DNA of 50,170 nucleotides from Rickettsiales bacterium (GTDB lineage: Bacteria; Pseudomonadota; Alphaproteobacteria; Rickettsiales; JABSSG01): contig JAGVLN010000021.1 of NCBI GenBank assembly GCA_020049805.1, positions 1 to 50,170 of the forward strand. The letters run 5' to 3'. Of this stretch, positions 27,369 through 35,744 are shown in pieces. Both the position numbers and the translations under genes were made by a program. Each line of letters opens with the position of its first letter. The stretch's first letter is position 1. Under the pieces are notes generated by a model. It did no database searches and had not been told where the DNA came from. It was given only the letters and a program-made list of their open reading frames with translations.

Positions 27369-28052
27369 ATGCAAATAAAATGTTTGATACATGCTGATTT
27401 TGAAACTCCTGGAATAATTGAAGATTGGGCTAGAAGTAAAGGTTACGGATTTTCAATATGCAAGCCATACCAAGGAGAAGATTGTTTAGCTGATGAAGAA
27501 TTTGATTTTTTGATTGTTATGGGCGGCCCACAAAGCCCTTTACAGTTGGATAAATACCCTTATTTAAAAGATGAGATAGAACTTATTGCAAGAGCAACTC
27601 AACAAAATAAGATTATTTTAGGTTTTTGTTTAGGTGCGCAATTAATCGGTGAAGCATTAGGAGGAAGGACAGAACGTAGCCCAGAAAAGGAGCTAGGAGT
27701 TTATCCTATTACCTTGACTGAAGCAGGTAGAGCAGATGTTTTGCTTAAAGGTTTTCCGGTAAGTTTTCCAGTAATACATTGGCATAATGATATGCCAGGA
27801 GAAGCTTCAGATTCGCAATTATTAGCCTATAGTGAAGGTTGTCCAAAACAAATAATTAAATATGGATCAAAAATCTATGGCTTTCAATGCCATCTCGAAA
27901 TTACCCTAGAAGGCATAAAGACTATGATTGAAGCCTGCCCTGAAGACTTGACAGCAAGTAAATTTACTCAAACTTCAGCGCAACTGTTTGATAATGATTA
28001 CACTGCAATTAACAATTATATGATTCAAATTTTGGATAGATTAGTAGTCTAG
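27369..28052 (+). CDS. Class I glutamine amidotransferase-like protein
   Basis: Stand-alone class I glutamine amidotransferase domain, similar to the GMP-synthase-like or GuaA-N-like proteins of unknown substrate. In 227 residues: the oxyanion block VMGGPQSP, nucleophile Cys in LGFCLGAQLIGEALGG, and the His/Glu pair in YGFQCHLEIT. All three catalytic residues are present. The ATG at 27369 is preferred over one at 27351 because AAAGGAA at 27357-27363 is correctly placed and the family begins near the strand IKCLIHADFETPG. It follows the GNAT gene closely; no synthetase partner is seen. Confidence 0.85.
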   Translation: MQIKCLIHADFETPGIIEDWARSKGYGFSICKPYQGEDCLADEEFDFLIVMGGPQSPLQLDKYPYLKDEIELIARATQQNKIILGFCLGAQLIGEALGGRTERSPEKELGVYPITLTEAGRADVLLKGFPVSFPVIHWHNDMPGEASDSQLLAYSEGCPKQIIKYGSKIYGFQCHLEITLEGIKTMIEACPEDLTASKFTQTSAQLFDNDYTAINNYMIQILDRLVV

Positions 28053-28080
28053 CTAAAGCTATGGATAAGAGTAGAAATAA

Positions 28081-28575
28081 GTGCAAAAATTAATAGAGTA
28101 TCTTAAAACTTTAGATGATCCTAGGAAAGAAGCAATTATTAGCTTTCACAATGATCATTTGTCATTAATGTTAGAAGCTCAGGGATCTAACTTTAATCAT
28201 CAAGCTTGGAAAGGTGGCTATTTACATCATATAGAAGAATGTTTCAATATTGCAAACGCCATGTATGATGCTTTGAGTAAAATACGGCCGCTCCCCTTTA
28301 GATTAAGTGAAGCTTTTATCGTGTTATATTTTCACGATATAGAGAAAATTTGGAAATATACCACTAAAGAAGTTATCGATAAAAATCACTATTATCAAGC
28401 TACTTTACCAGAGAAATATAATATAACTTTTTCTGATACTGAATTAAATGCTCTAAAATATATTCATGGCGAAAACCAAGATTATACAAATAAGAAACGA
28501 GTAATGAATGAACTAGCTGCTTTTTGTCATGTAGTAGACACCATTTCTGCACGTATTTGGCATAGTGTTAGGTAA
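28081..28575 (+). CDS. HD-domain phosphohydrolase-like protein
   Basis: 164-residue protein with the metal-binding pattern of HD hydrolases: GGYLHHIEE (His49/His50), LYFHDIEKIW (His85-Asp86), KYIHGENQ (His129) and VVDTISARIW (Asp153). Such proteins hydrolyse nucleotides or phosphate esters; substrate unknown. It starts with GTG, with only a weak purine-rich site before it; the nearby ATG at 28061 is out of frame. It belongs to the GNAT-amidotransferase group by strand and spacing (28 bp). It converges on an MFS gene, with 2 bp between. Confidence 0.75.
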   Translation: MQKLIEYLKTLDDPRKEAIISFHNDHLSLMLEAQGSNFNHQAWKGGYLHHIEECFNIANAMYDALSKIRPLPFRLSEAFIVLYFHDIEKIWKYTTKEVIDKNHYYQATLPEKYNITFSDTELNALKYIHGENQDYTNKKRVMNELAAFCHVVDTISARIWHSVR

Positions 28576-28577
28576 AA

Positions 28578-29837
28578 TTACCTTTTTGGTTTCAAAAAAT
28601 AAATACCAATAGCGCCAGTAATTAATCCAAGAGGAATTATACTCATACTTAATGTATAAGATTCAGGTGAATAAACTGGTATATTATTAATTATTTGCCC
28701 ATCCCAATTAGCGTGCATTGTTTTTCCTATAATTGAATGGAAAAATGATCCAAACGCCATAATAATCATATTGGTTATAGCTATTGCCAAGCTCTGATGA
28801 TTTGGGCTAATATTTTTACTGTTCATGTAGATAGCCAGGATTTGATATGCGCAGCATATACCTATCAAGGTAAATAAGATAGAAGTAACTAGCCAATTTG
28901 GGGTTATGGATAATAAAATTGTAAATATAGCTGCCATAAGGATGCCACTAGTTATGGTTAATTGATAATATGCCTTATACCGTTCAGCTATTGCGGGTAA
29001 TAACGGAGAACCGATACACATGCCGATAAATATTAAGGTTGGTAAAGAAGTTGCGATATCCCGACTGTAACCGTATACTCTTTCTAAAAAAGATACCGCC
29101 CAAACATCTGCAAACCCTTCTAAAGGGCCAACCATTAAACCTGCGAATAAAGCTAAAATGATAACTCTTTTATTAGTAAACACAGATTTTAGATCACCAA
29201 TAATATTGATATTATCTTGTTGTTTGGATTTGAATATATCTTTCTTAGATCTAAAAAGATAAACGAATGTCGCTATTCCTAATCCAACAATAATTAAAAT
29301 TGTTAAAACATTTTGCCAGCCAATTTCTTTACTAAGTTGATCAATAGGAGTGCTACCATAGATAGCGCCAAGTAAGCCGATAGTTACGGCTATTCCTAAC
29401 ATTCTTGAAAATAAACGTTCTGGGAAAAAACTACTTGTTGCTTTAAATACTGATAATATTGCTCCAGCAGAACCAGCTCCTACCAAAAATCTACCTATAA
29501 TAACACCATACCAGTTATCAAAATAAACTAATGGTATTAATCCTAGTACGCTAACACTAATAGCAGCTGCAACAATTGAATTGATATTATAACGATCGAG
29601 CAAGATACCAAATGGAATAGGCATTATAGTATATCCTAGGTAATAAGCTGCAGAAAAATACCCAATATCTTCAGCTGTTACTGAGAATTTTTGCATTATG
29701 CCTGCCATCATTACGCTTGGAGAGACGCGTAAGATGTACTGAAAAAGATAGAAAAAGCTGCCCACACTCCATATAAACCACGCATAAGTACTGATTTTAG
29801 TAGGTTTATTAACATTAATTGAAATAGAATCACTCAT
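28578..29837 (-). CDS. MFS transporter, rickettsial-type
   Basis: Inner-membrane carrier of the major facilitator superfamily, 419 residues with about 12 hydrophobic segments. The first helix region reads SVGSFFYLFQYILRVSPSVM, as in a group of MFS proteins common in Rickettsiales and Legionella. The motif A region is GILLDRYNINSI, keeping the Asp-Arg. No substrate can be assigned; relatives are thought to take up host metabolites. AAGGAAG precedes the ATG by 5 bp. It is transcribed away from the deformylase-like gene, with an 18-bp palindrome between them. Confidence 0.85.
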   Translation of the reverse strand: MSDSISINVNKPTKISTYAWFIWSVGSFFYLFQYILRVSPSVMMAGIMQKFSVTAEDIGYFSAAYYLGYTIMPIPFGILLDRYNINSIVAAAISVSVLGLIPLVYFDNWYGVIIGRFLVGAGSAGAILSVFKATSSFFPERLFSRMLGIAVTIGLLGAIYGSTPIDQLSKEIGWQNVLTILIIVGLGIATFVYLFRSKKDIFKSKQQDNINIIGDLKSVFTNKRVIILALFAGLMVGPLEGFADVWAVSFLERVYGYSRDIATSLPTLIFIGMCIGSPLLPAIAERYKAYYQLTITSGILMAAIFTILLSITPNWLVTSILFTLIGICCAYQILAIYMNSKNISPNHQSLAIAITNMIIMAFGSFFHSIIGKTMHANWDGQIINNIPVYSPESYTLSMSIIPLGLITGAIGIYFLKPKR

Positions 29838-29899
29838 AGTAACTTCCTTATAAAATTTATTTTAAACTATAATAATGTTGGGTGTTAAGAAATGATTAA

Positions 29900-29917
29900 T
29901 AGCAGCTTAAGCTGCTA
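29900..29917. promoter_or_regulatory. 18-bp perfect palindrome in a divergent gap
   Basis: TAGCAGCTTAAGCTGCTA is perfectly self-complementary and lies between the divergent MFS (start 29837) and deformylase-like (start 30013) genes. It has no T-run on either side, so a protein-binding operator fits better than a terminator. A purine run (AAGGAGGAGGG) follows at once. Confidence 0.5.
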
Positions 29918-30012
29918 AGGAGGAGGGTAGAAGTTGATAAAAATGTTTTGCTATATTTTTTCATGTTTGTTAATATAACGACCGAGTTTTATTTGTCAAT
30001 GAGGAATTAGGA

Positions 30013-30552
30013 ATGTCAGTATTACAAATTGTTTATGCACCAAATGATATTTTTCGTAAGAAGGCTGAGCAAGTAGGTGAAATAACTCACGAGGTTCGAA
30101 AGATCGTTAATGATATGATCGATACTATGAATTTTGAGAGAGCTGTAGGTCTAGGTGCTAATATGGTTGGAATTTTGAGGCGTATAGCTGTAATTGATCT
30201 AAAAGAAAATGGGATTAGTGAGCCTCTTTGTTTAATTAACCCAGAAATTATTTGGAGTTCTGAAGAAACCCAAACTTTTAATGAAGCTTCTTTGAGCTTC
30301 CCTGGAATTTCAGCAGAAGTAACTAGGCCTAGAGCAATTAAGGTAAGGTTTATAGATTATGATGGTGCCCAGCAAGAGGTTGAATTTGATGGGTTTTTAG
30401 CGACAGTAATTCAGCATGAGGTGGATTATTTGGATGGTAAGATCTTCCTAGACTATGTTTCTAAAATCAAGCGTGAAATGTTGCTAAAAAAAATGCAAAA
30501 ACACCTTAAAATGCACCCACCACACGTACATGGAGTGCACTGCCATCATTGA
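30013..30552 (+). CDS. Degenerate peptide deformylase-like protein
   Basis: Has the peptide deformylase fold but not its active site. In order over 179 residues: motif 1 is VGLGANMVG (45-53) where active enzymes have GxGxAAxQ, so the catalytic Gln is Met51; motif 2 is EASLS (91-95) where EGCLS is expected, so the metal-ligand Cys is Ser93; motif 3 is HEVDY (135-139) where HExDH is expected, so the second His ligand is Tyr139. Only His135 and Glu136 remain. Removal of formyl groups from new proteins is therefore unlikely. The C-terminus is His-rich: HPPHVHGVHCHH (168-179). Second deformylase-like genes exist in some Rickettsia (from memory); the function is unknown. The true def gene must be elsewhere. 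Confidence 0.85.
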   Translation: MSVLQIVYAPNDIFRKKAEQVGEITHEVRKIVNDMIDTMNFERAVGLGANMVGILRRIAVIDLKENGISEPLCLINPEIIWSSEETQTFNEASLSFPGISAEVTRPRAIKVRFIDYDGAQQEVEFDGFLATVIQHEVDYLDGKIFLDYVSKIKREMLLKKMQKHLKMHPPHVHGVHCHH

Positions 30553-30614
30553 GGTTAAATTATTATAAAAAAGTTCAGTTATTTTTATTCCTAAACCTTT
30601 TTATATATTTAGTG

Positions 30615-31844
30615 TTATTTAGAAGTCTGATCAGCAACTTTGGTTACACATATATCTGACCAAACATTCAAGCTTGTTTCAATCATATCTATTATGCCAT
30701 AGAATGGTAAAATTATTCCTAATAAAACTAGATCCATTCCCATATTAGAAAGTAAACTTGCGCTTAAAAAGAAGCAACCCATTGGTACACCAGCATTACC
30801 TATTGCAGCAATTGTTGCAATTATTATCCAACTTACCATAACAAAAGGAGTTAAATAAATTCCTTGGCTTTGCATAACAAAGATTACAGTAGCAAGAATA
30901 AAAGCTGCACAGCCATTCATGTTAATAGTAGTGCATAATGGTAGTACAAAGTGAGCAATGTTTTTTCTTACTTTTAAATTATTTTCTGCACACTCAATTG
31001 TAACAGGTAAAGTAGCAGCAGATGATTTAGAGAAAAAAGCTAGTGATAAAGCTGGTAGCGCACCTTTTACCATTGCATGAATTGGAATTTTATGCCACCA
31101 AAGCCATAAAGGTAATACCACCACCCCTTGGATCAAATTAGCTAGCACTACAACCAATAAATAGCTTCCTATTGCAGTGAAATTTATTCCTTGCTTGAAA
31201 TCTTTTGCCATAACAGTAATAAATCCAAATAATGCTATGGGAATGAAACGGATAAGATATTTAGTTAAGATAATAAATATCTTATGTAACCCAGAGAAAA
31301 AATTAATTACTGTTTCTTGTTGGGTTTTATCCTCTATATGCCTAATAGTAATGCCAAACATTAGGGAGATTAATAATACTCCGAAGACATTATGACTTAA
31401 AAAAGGTTCTAAAATATTTGAAGGTATGATTTTATCCAAATGTTCTAAATAGCCTTTTTCAGCGGTAACGGATAATATATCCCTCGTAGAACCAACTAAC
31501 TTTGGCGCTTCTGGCTTAACTATTAAGTAAATAATTAAAGCAGTAGTAGCTGCTATTATAGTTGTGCTAATGGTATAGATTATTACTTTCCGACCTAAGC
31601 CTTTCATGGTTATATCAGTATGATATTTTGTTATAGTTACAATTAAAGATAAGCTAATTAAGGGTAAACTTAATGCTTTAAATAACTTAACAGTAATATC
31701 AGATATACTAATTCCTAATTGATGTAATTGAGAAATGTCTGAAAGGCCGCTAATAATCGCTGACACAATAATCGTGAGATATATTATTAATCGATACCAT
31801 CTTTTTTGGCTTTTTATAATTATATTTTGTTCATTGCTGCACAT
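30615..31844 (-). CDS. Dicarboxylate/amino acid:cation symporter (GltP-like)
   Basis: Secondary transporter of the DAACS family that takes up glutamate, aspartate or C4-dicarboxylates with protons or sodium. The 409 residues have about eight membrane segments plus hairpins. Visible signatures are the serine-rich loop FFSKSSAATLPVT, the helix 7 motif NMNGCA (NMDGTA in the family) and GNAGVPMG in hairpin 2. The Asp-to-Asn change in helix 7 touches a cation-binding motif, so coupling may differ from standard GltP. Such carriers feed host amino acids to Rickettsiales. Divergent from the next gene. Confidence 0.9.
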   Translation of the reverse strand: MCSNEQNIIIKSQKRWYRLIIYLTIIVSAIISGLSDISQLHQLGISISDITVKLFKALSLPLISLSLIVTITKYHTDITMKGLGRKVIIYTISTTIIAATTALIIYLIVKPEAPKLVGSTRDILSVTAEKGYLEHLDKIIPSNILEPFLSHNVFGVLLISLMFGITIRHIEDKTQQETVINFFSGLHKIFIILTKYLIRFIPIALFGFITVMAKDFKQGINFTAIGSYLLVVVLANLIQGVVVLPLWLWWHKIPIHAMVKGALPALSLAFFSKSSAATLPVTIECAENNLKVRKNIAHFVLPLCTTINMNGCAAFILATVIFVMQSQGIYLTPFVMVSWIIIATIAAIGNAGVPMGCFFLSASLLSNMGMDLVLLGIILPFYGIIDMIETSLNVWSDICVTKVADQTSK

Positions 31845-32038
31845 GGCACAATACTCCTAGTCTTGATGTTGATTAAAATTATATAAATTAATAATGAATT
31901 TAGACGAGAAATATGGTTACTGGCTGGTGCCAGCACAACATGAAATGAATATAAATGTAAAGAATCTATTTGTCATAATTTAAGAATATAGTATATTTTT
32001 GCTCAATAATCAAGTTCAAGTATATTATAGGGAGAACA

Positions 32039-33514
32039 ATGAGCAAAATAACTACAACTATATATGAAAATGCTGTCCTTCCCATAACGTCCTTTAAATT
32101 TCGATATACTCCCATTTTAATTATCTATTTATGTTATGGCTTGAGCTTTTTTACTAACATCGGTGCAATGTTTTGGATTAAGAATGAATTAGCTTTATCA
32201 CCTGTGGAGTTAATTCATATTAGTTTTTGGGTCTCGGCTCCTTGGACCTTGAAATTAATCTTCTCTCAATTCATCGATAATATTAGCATAGCAGGTAATA
32301 GGAGGAAATCTTATATACTCATCGGTATATTTTTTATCTTGATAGGTAATATTATCTTAATAAGTATTGCTAATAAATTTTCGTGGGTAAATAGTTTAGG
32401 TTCAGTTTATCGGCAATTAATGCTTGCAGGCATTTTATCTGCAGTAGGGCTGGTGATTCAAGATTTAATAGCTGATACTTTATGTGCTGAAGTTGTAGAT
32501 CACAAAGCCTCTCCTGAAGAAATAAAAAATGAAATTGGGGTTATTCAAATTCTTGGAAGAATGAGCTTAATGTTAGCGGTTTTTGTCAGTACCGGCTTGG
32601 GAGGTTATGCAGCAACCCATTATCATTTTTCACAGATGGTATGGTTTACCTTATTGGTTCCAGCTTTTAGTCTTTTTGCTGTATTTACCTTGAAAACTAC
32701 GATAACAGGGCAGGATAACTCTTATAATCCTCAAATCATACTGATTGGTGTTGCTATAGTTTTAGTCAGCATAATATTGGAAGTATTAGATGTGCCTTAT
32801 AATCAAGAAATAGTATTTTTTATTAATTTAATTTTAATAGGGCTTTTATTCAAAAAACTTGTGAGTGGTTATAAAAAACAAACCATTAGGGAATTAGTAT
32901 TAATAGGAATAATGCTGTTTGCTTATAGAATTGACCCTATACTTGGTCCAGCTAATGAATGGTGGCAAATCGATGTATTAAAATTCGATCCTCAATTTTT
33001 CAGTATTTTAAGCCAAATTGGTAGCTTACTAGGCTTCCTAGGAACATGGTTGTTTTCTAGTTATTTAATCAAAAAAGATATTAGTTGGGTTATAGTTACT
33101 CTTGCAATTATAAGTGCTGTACTATTTTTGCCTTACATTGGTTTAGCATATGGACTTCAGGATTGGACAATGCAGAAATTTGGTTTTGGAGCTAAAACTA
33201 TTGCTTTAGTGGATACAGTAATGGAAGGACCTTTTTCTGTAGTTATAATGGTGCCAACGCTTGCTATCATGACTTATTATGCTCCGGAACATAATAAACC
33301 TACATGGTTTGCGCTTACAGCATGTTTCTTAAATTTGGCTTTATCTGGTGGTACTTTATTAGGTAAATTATTAAATAATATTTTTGTAGTGGAACGAGGC
33401 CATTATGAGCAGATTAGTAATTTATTATTAGCAAAGCTATTTTTTATGTTAGTTGTGCCAATAGTAGTAGTATGGATGTGTAATAAGTACCGTAAGTTAG
33501 ATAACATCAGTTAA
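32039..33514 (+). CDS. MFS/BT1-like membrane transporter
   Basis: A 491-residue polytopic membrane protein with 12 or more hydrophobic segments. The start (LCYGLSFFTNIGAMFWIKNE then LSPVELIHISFWVSAPWTLK) recalls the BT1/folate-biopterin type and AmpG-like MFS carriers, in which a first helix is followed by a W.xK block; the loop DNISIAGNRRKSYI replaces motif A. The substrate cannot be told. GGGAG lies 6 bp before the ATG. It is convergent with the next gene across a two-way terminator. Confidence 0.7.
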   Translation: MSKITTTIYENAVLPITSFKFRYTPILIIYLCYGLSFFTNIGAMFWIKNELALSPVELIHISFWVSAPWTLKLIFSQFIDNISIAGNRRKSYILIGIFFILIGNIILISIANKFSWVNSLGSVYRQLMLAGILSAVGLVIQDLIADTLCAEVVDHKASPEEIKNEIGVIQILGRMSLMLAVFVSTGLGGYAATHYHFSQMVWFTLLVPAFSLFAVFTLKTTITGQDNSYNPQIILIGVAIVLVSIILEVLDVPYNQEIVFFINLILIGLLFKKLVSGYKKQTIRELVLIGIMLFAYRIDPILGPANEWWQIDVLKFDPQFFSILSQIGSLLGFLGTWLFSSYLIKKDISWVIVTLAIISAVLFLPYIGLAYGLQDWTMQKFGFGAKTIALVDTVMEGPFSVVIMVPTLAIMTYYAPEHNKPTWFALTACFLNLALSGGTLLGKLLNNIFVVERGHYEQISNLLLAKLFFMLVVPIVVVWMCNKYRKLDNIS

Positions 33515-33530
33515 GTTTTTAGCCAAAAAA

Positions 33531-33558
33531 TAATCGGCCTCTAGAAAGAGACCGATTA
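33531..33558. terminator. Bidirectional intrinsic terminator
   Basis: Arms 33531-33542 and 33547-33558 pair over 11 of 12 positions around the loop AGAA. An A6 run sits on the left (T6 for the minus strand) and CTTTTC on the right. It lies 17 bp after the BT1-like stop and 21 bp after the end of the convergent gene, so it serves both. Confidence 0.85.
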
Positions 33559-33578
33559 CTTTTCAAATTACTAATGCC

Positions 33579-34910
33579 TTATGCAGCAACTGGAACGATA
33601 GTTGGAGCTGCGTCATTTGTTACTCCTGCTAACTCAGATTGAGGCATAATTACTGCTGCCTCTGGGGTAACCATAGGTACTTCTGTAGGAGAAGCTGTAA
33701 GTAATACTGCAGGAGAAGCTGCAGGTGCTTCTGTAGGGGTAGCTACAGGTGCTTCTGTAGAGGCAGCTTCAGGTGTTGTTGTTTGATTTTGTAGTTTTTT
33801 GTTAAGAAGTTCTTGTTGTACTTTTTCAAAGTTAAATGGAGCGCATTTACCAGCTAAAATTGCGTTTATATGAGTTTCTGTAGTAGCTGTAACTGTACTA
33901 TCTTCGCAATCAGGAAATTGATGAGCAAGGAACCTTTGTTCATTTTCTGGTCTTTGTCCATTATCACCAACGCACTGTTTTACTACACGCACAAACATAT
34001 TTGATATATATTCTTGATCTTCTTTAGCTGATCTTAATGCTGCTCTATACATTGCACTAGATTCATGTGATTTAATGAATGTAGTTAAAGTGAAAGCTCC
34101 TCCGGCAACGGTAGCGCCATAAATTGGGAGAGCTGCACTCATATCGCCATTAGTGCCTTTTGCAAGGGGTAATGGCTGTAAACCATCGCTTGATCCACCA
34201 GCTAATAAACTTGTAAGTGGAAGCTGTGAGCCAGCGCTTGATCCACCAATTAGTGAATTTGCAGGGGTTCCTAACTTAGCTGCACCAGTACTTGCTGCTA
34301 GTAAAGCACTTGTATCGGATTCTGTAGTGTGTGCATCAGATTCAGGTGGAGTAACTCCTTGTGACACGAATTTTACAGCTGTTGTTACTGCTGTGCCAGC
34401 TGTGCCAGCTATTATTTTAGTAAGATGGTTTGCCGCCATTTTTACACCACCAGCAAAATCAACCAAAAGAGCTCCTTGGTTTAGCCAGTCAAAAGCATAT
34501 AGTAATCGTGCCTCAGATTCTGGCGATAATTGCTTTGCATTTGCTTGCATTAGAGAAGCTATTTGTGGGTCGTGTATGCCAACGCACCTTCCATCTCCCT
34601 CTACATGGAGACTGAGTGTTTCTGCTCTATCTTTATGGCTATTATGCATCCACTTTACAACGCCTGTTCCAGTATATGAAATTCCAGATAAGGCAAGTGA
34701 AGCAGCTGTAAAAGGGTTATGTGTTAACGCTACATCAACTAATCTGGTTCCAATATCTGCTACTCCTCCTACTACTAAGCTAGCTGTAGTAGGTAAACCA
34801 GTGGACATAAGATCTCTAACGCTATCAACTAAAACTCTTACTCCAAATAGACTTACAGAAACTTTCATTCCTGTTATTGGTGATAAGTGCGGTAAGTTAA
34901 GTATTCCCAT
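33579..34910 (-). CDS. Orphan protein with Pro/Thr/Glu-rich tail
   Basis: Not recognised. The 443-residue frame is supported by a strong AGGAGGAG 6 bp before its ATG. Residues 1-95 are moderately hydrophobic with Gly/Ala-rich stretches (SLVVGGVADIGTRLVDVALT), 100-190 look globular, 190-270 are Gly/Ser/Leu-rich with a short repeat (GGSSAGSQLPL and GGSSDGLQPLP), and 330-370 contain three of its four cysteines. The last 80 residues repeat TEAP-like units (EAPVATP, EAPAASP, EVPMVTP). A disordered tail of this kind is common in surface or secreted proteins. A 257-codon frame on the other strand has no ribosome binding site and is treated as a shadow. Confidence 0.65.
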   Translation of the reverse strand: MGILNLPHLSPITGMKVSVSLFGVRVLVDSVRDLMSTGLPTTASLVVGGVADIGTRLVDVALTHNPFTAASLALSGISYTGTGVVKWMHNSHKDRAETLSLHVEGDGRCVGIHDPQIASLMQANAKQLSPESEARLLYAFDWLNQGALLVDFAGGVKMAANHLTKIIAGTAGTAVTTAVKFVSQGVTPPESDAHTTESDTSALLAASTGAAKLGTPANSLIGGSSAGSQLPLTSLLAGGSSDGLQPLPLAKGTNGDMSAALPIYGATVAGGAFTLTTFIKSHESSAMYRAALRSAKEDQEYISNMFVRVVKQCVGDNGQRPENEQRFLAHQFPDCEDSTVTATTETHINAILAGKCAPFNFEKVQQELLNKKLQNQTTTPEAASTEAPVATPTEAPAASPAVLLTASPTEVPMVTPEAAVIMPQSELAGVTNDAAPTIVPVAA

Positions 34911-35088
34911 AATCTCCTCCTATTAAATCAAAGAATTATTTATAAATGGTTACAATAAGTCAAAATTCATTAATTATTAAAATCTTTACTATTACCTATT
35001 GTTAAGTTAATAATAGCATAATATTATTAATTTGTAAAAGTAAAAATTGATAAATTAATAATTATTTCATAATTAATATAATTAGTCT

Positions 35089-35550
35089 TTAAGTAATTGG
35101 GATTCTAAATACATCTATAGTATCTAGCTTTATACCACCCATTTTCTTATAAAAGTTTTGGCCTAATATATTATTTTTAAGGCACCAAACTTCAATACGG
35201 TTAATATTTTTATTACGTGCTATAACACTCAATTCTTCTATAAATTTCTGGCCGATTCCTTCTTCTCGATGAGCAGGAATGGTATAAATATCATCTATTT
35301 GAATTAATGGTGTAGGGTTTACAGCACGATTAATGTTAGCTATGCTATAGAAACAAATACTCACAATTTTATTTGAATTTATTGCTACCAGGCAGTACCA
35401 GTCAGTATTCTCTCTAAAGAGTTCATTATATAATTTTTCAGGAGTGAACCTGAATCGTTCTTGTAAGTTTTCTTCTTTTATCAATTCGGTAAGTAGTTGA
35501 AATGCTTGATCAACTTCATTAGGTTTTATTTTCCTAATAGTATAATTCAT
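35089..35550 (-). CDS. GNAT family N-acetyltransferase
   Basis: 153-residue acetyltransferase with the acetyl-CoA loop IPAHREEGIGQKFIEEL (HREEGIG for RxxGxG/A) after the central strand IQIDDIYT, and a C-terminal ILGQNFYKKMGG block typical of the fold. The substrate is unknown; not closely similar to the other GNAT at 26750. It is a single gene facing away from the exported Cys-rich protein gene. Confidence 0.85.
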   Translation of the reverse strand: MNYTIRKIKPNEVDQAFQLLTELIKEENLQERFRFTPEKLYNELFRENTDWYCLVAINSNKIVSICFYSIANINRAVNPTPLIQIDDIYTIPAHREEGIGQKFIEELSVIARNKNINRIEVWCLKNNILGQNFYKKMGGIKLDTIDVFRIPIT

Positions 35551-35744
35551 AAGAAACTCTTGGCATATTTTAGTATCTGAATTTAATTATAGTACTAATA
35601 AAGAGTATGATTCTAAAGATAATTGCTATGTGGTTAATTATTTCAATATTTTTAGTTAATTGTTAACAATATAACAACATTTTTAGAAATTAATTGAAAA
35701 TCATCTTTAGCGCCCTTAACATTAGTATTAAAGGAGAGGCAAAT

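Noticed and set aside
30013-30552. Annotation as an active peptide deformylase
   Set aside because: Three of the key active-site residues are replaced (Met51, Ser93, Tyr139).
31919-31934. Short GC-rich hairpin (CTGGC TGGT GCCAG) between gltP-like and BT1-like genes
   Set aside because: Only five base pairs with no T-tract; within chance for a 200-bp gap.
34153-34926. 257-codon plus-strand frame opposite the 443-residue orphan
   Set aside because: It has no ribosome binding site, reads as low-complexity Pro/Ser/Ala mirrored from the other strand, while the minus-strand frame has AGGAGGAG at its start and a shared terminator at its end.
35694-35744. Longer start for the exported Cys-rich protein
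   Set aside because: The ATG at 35745 has AAGGAG at the right distance and exposes a clean signal peptide.
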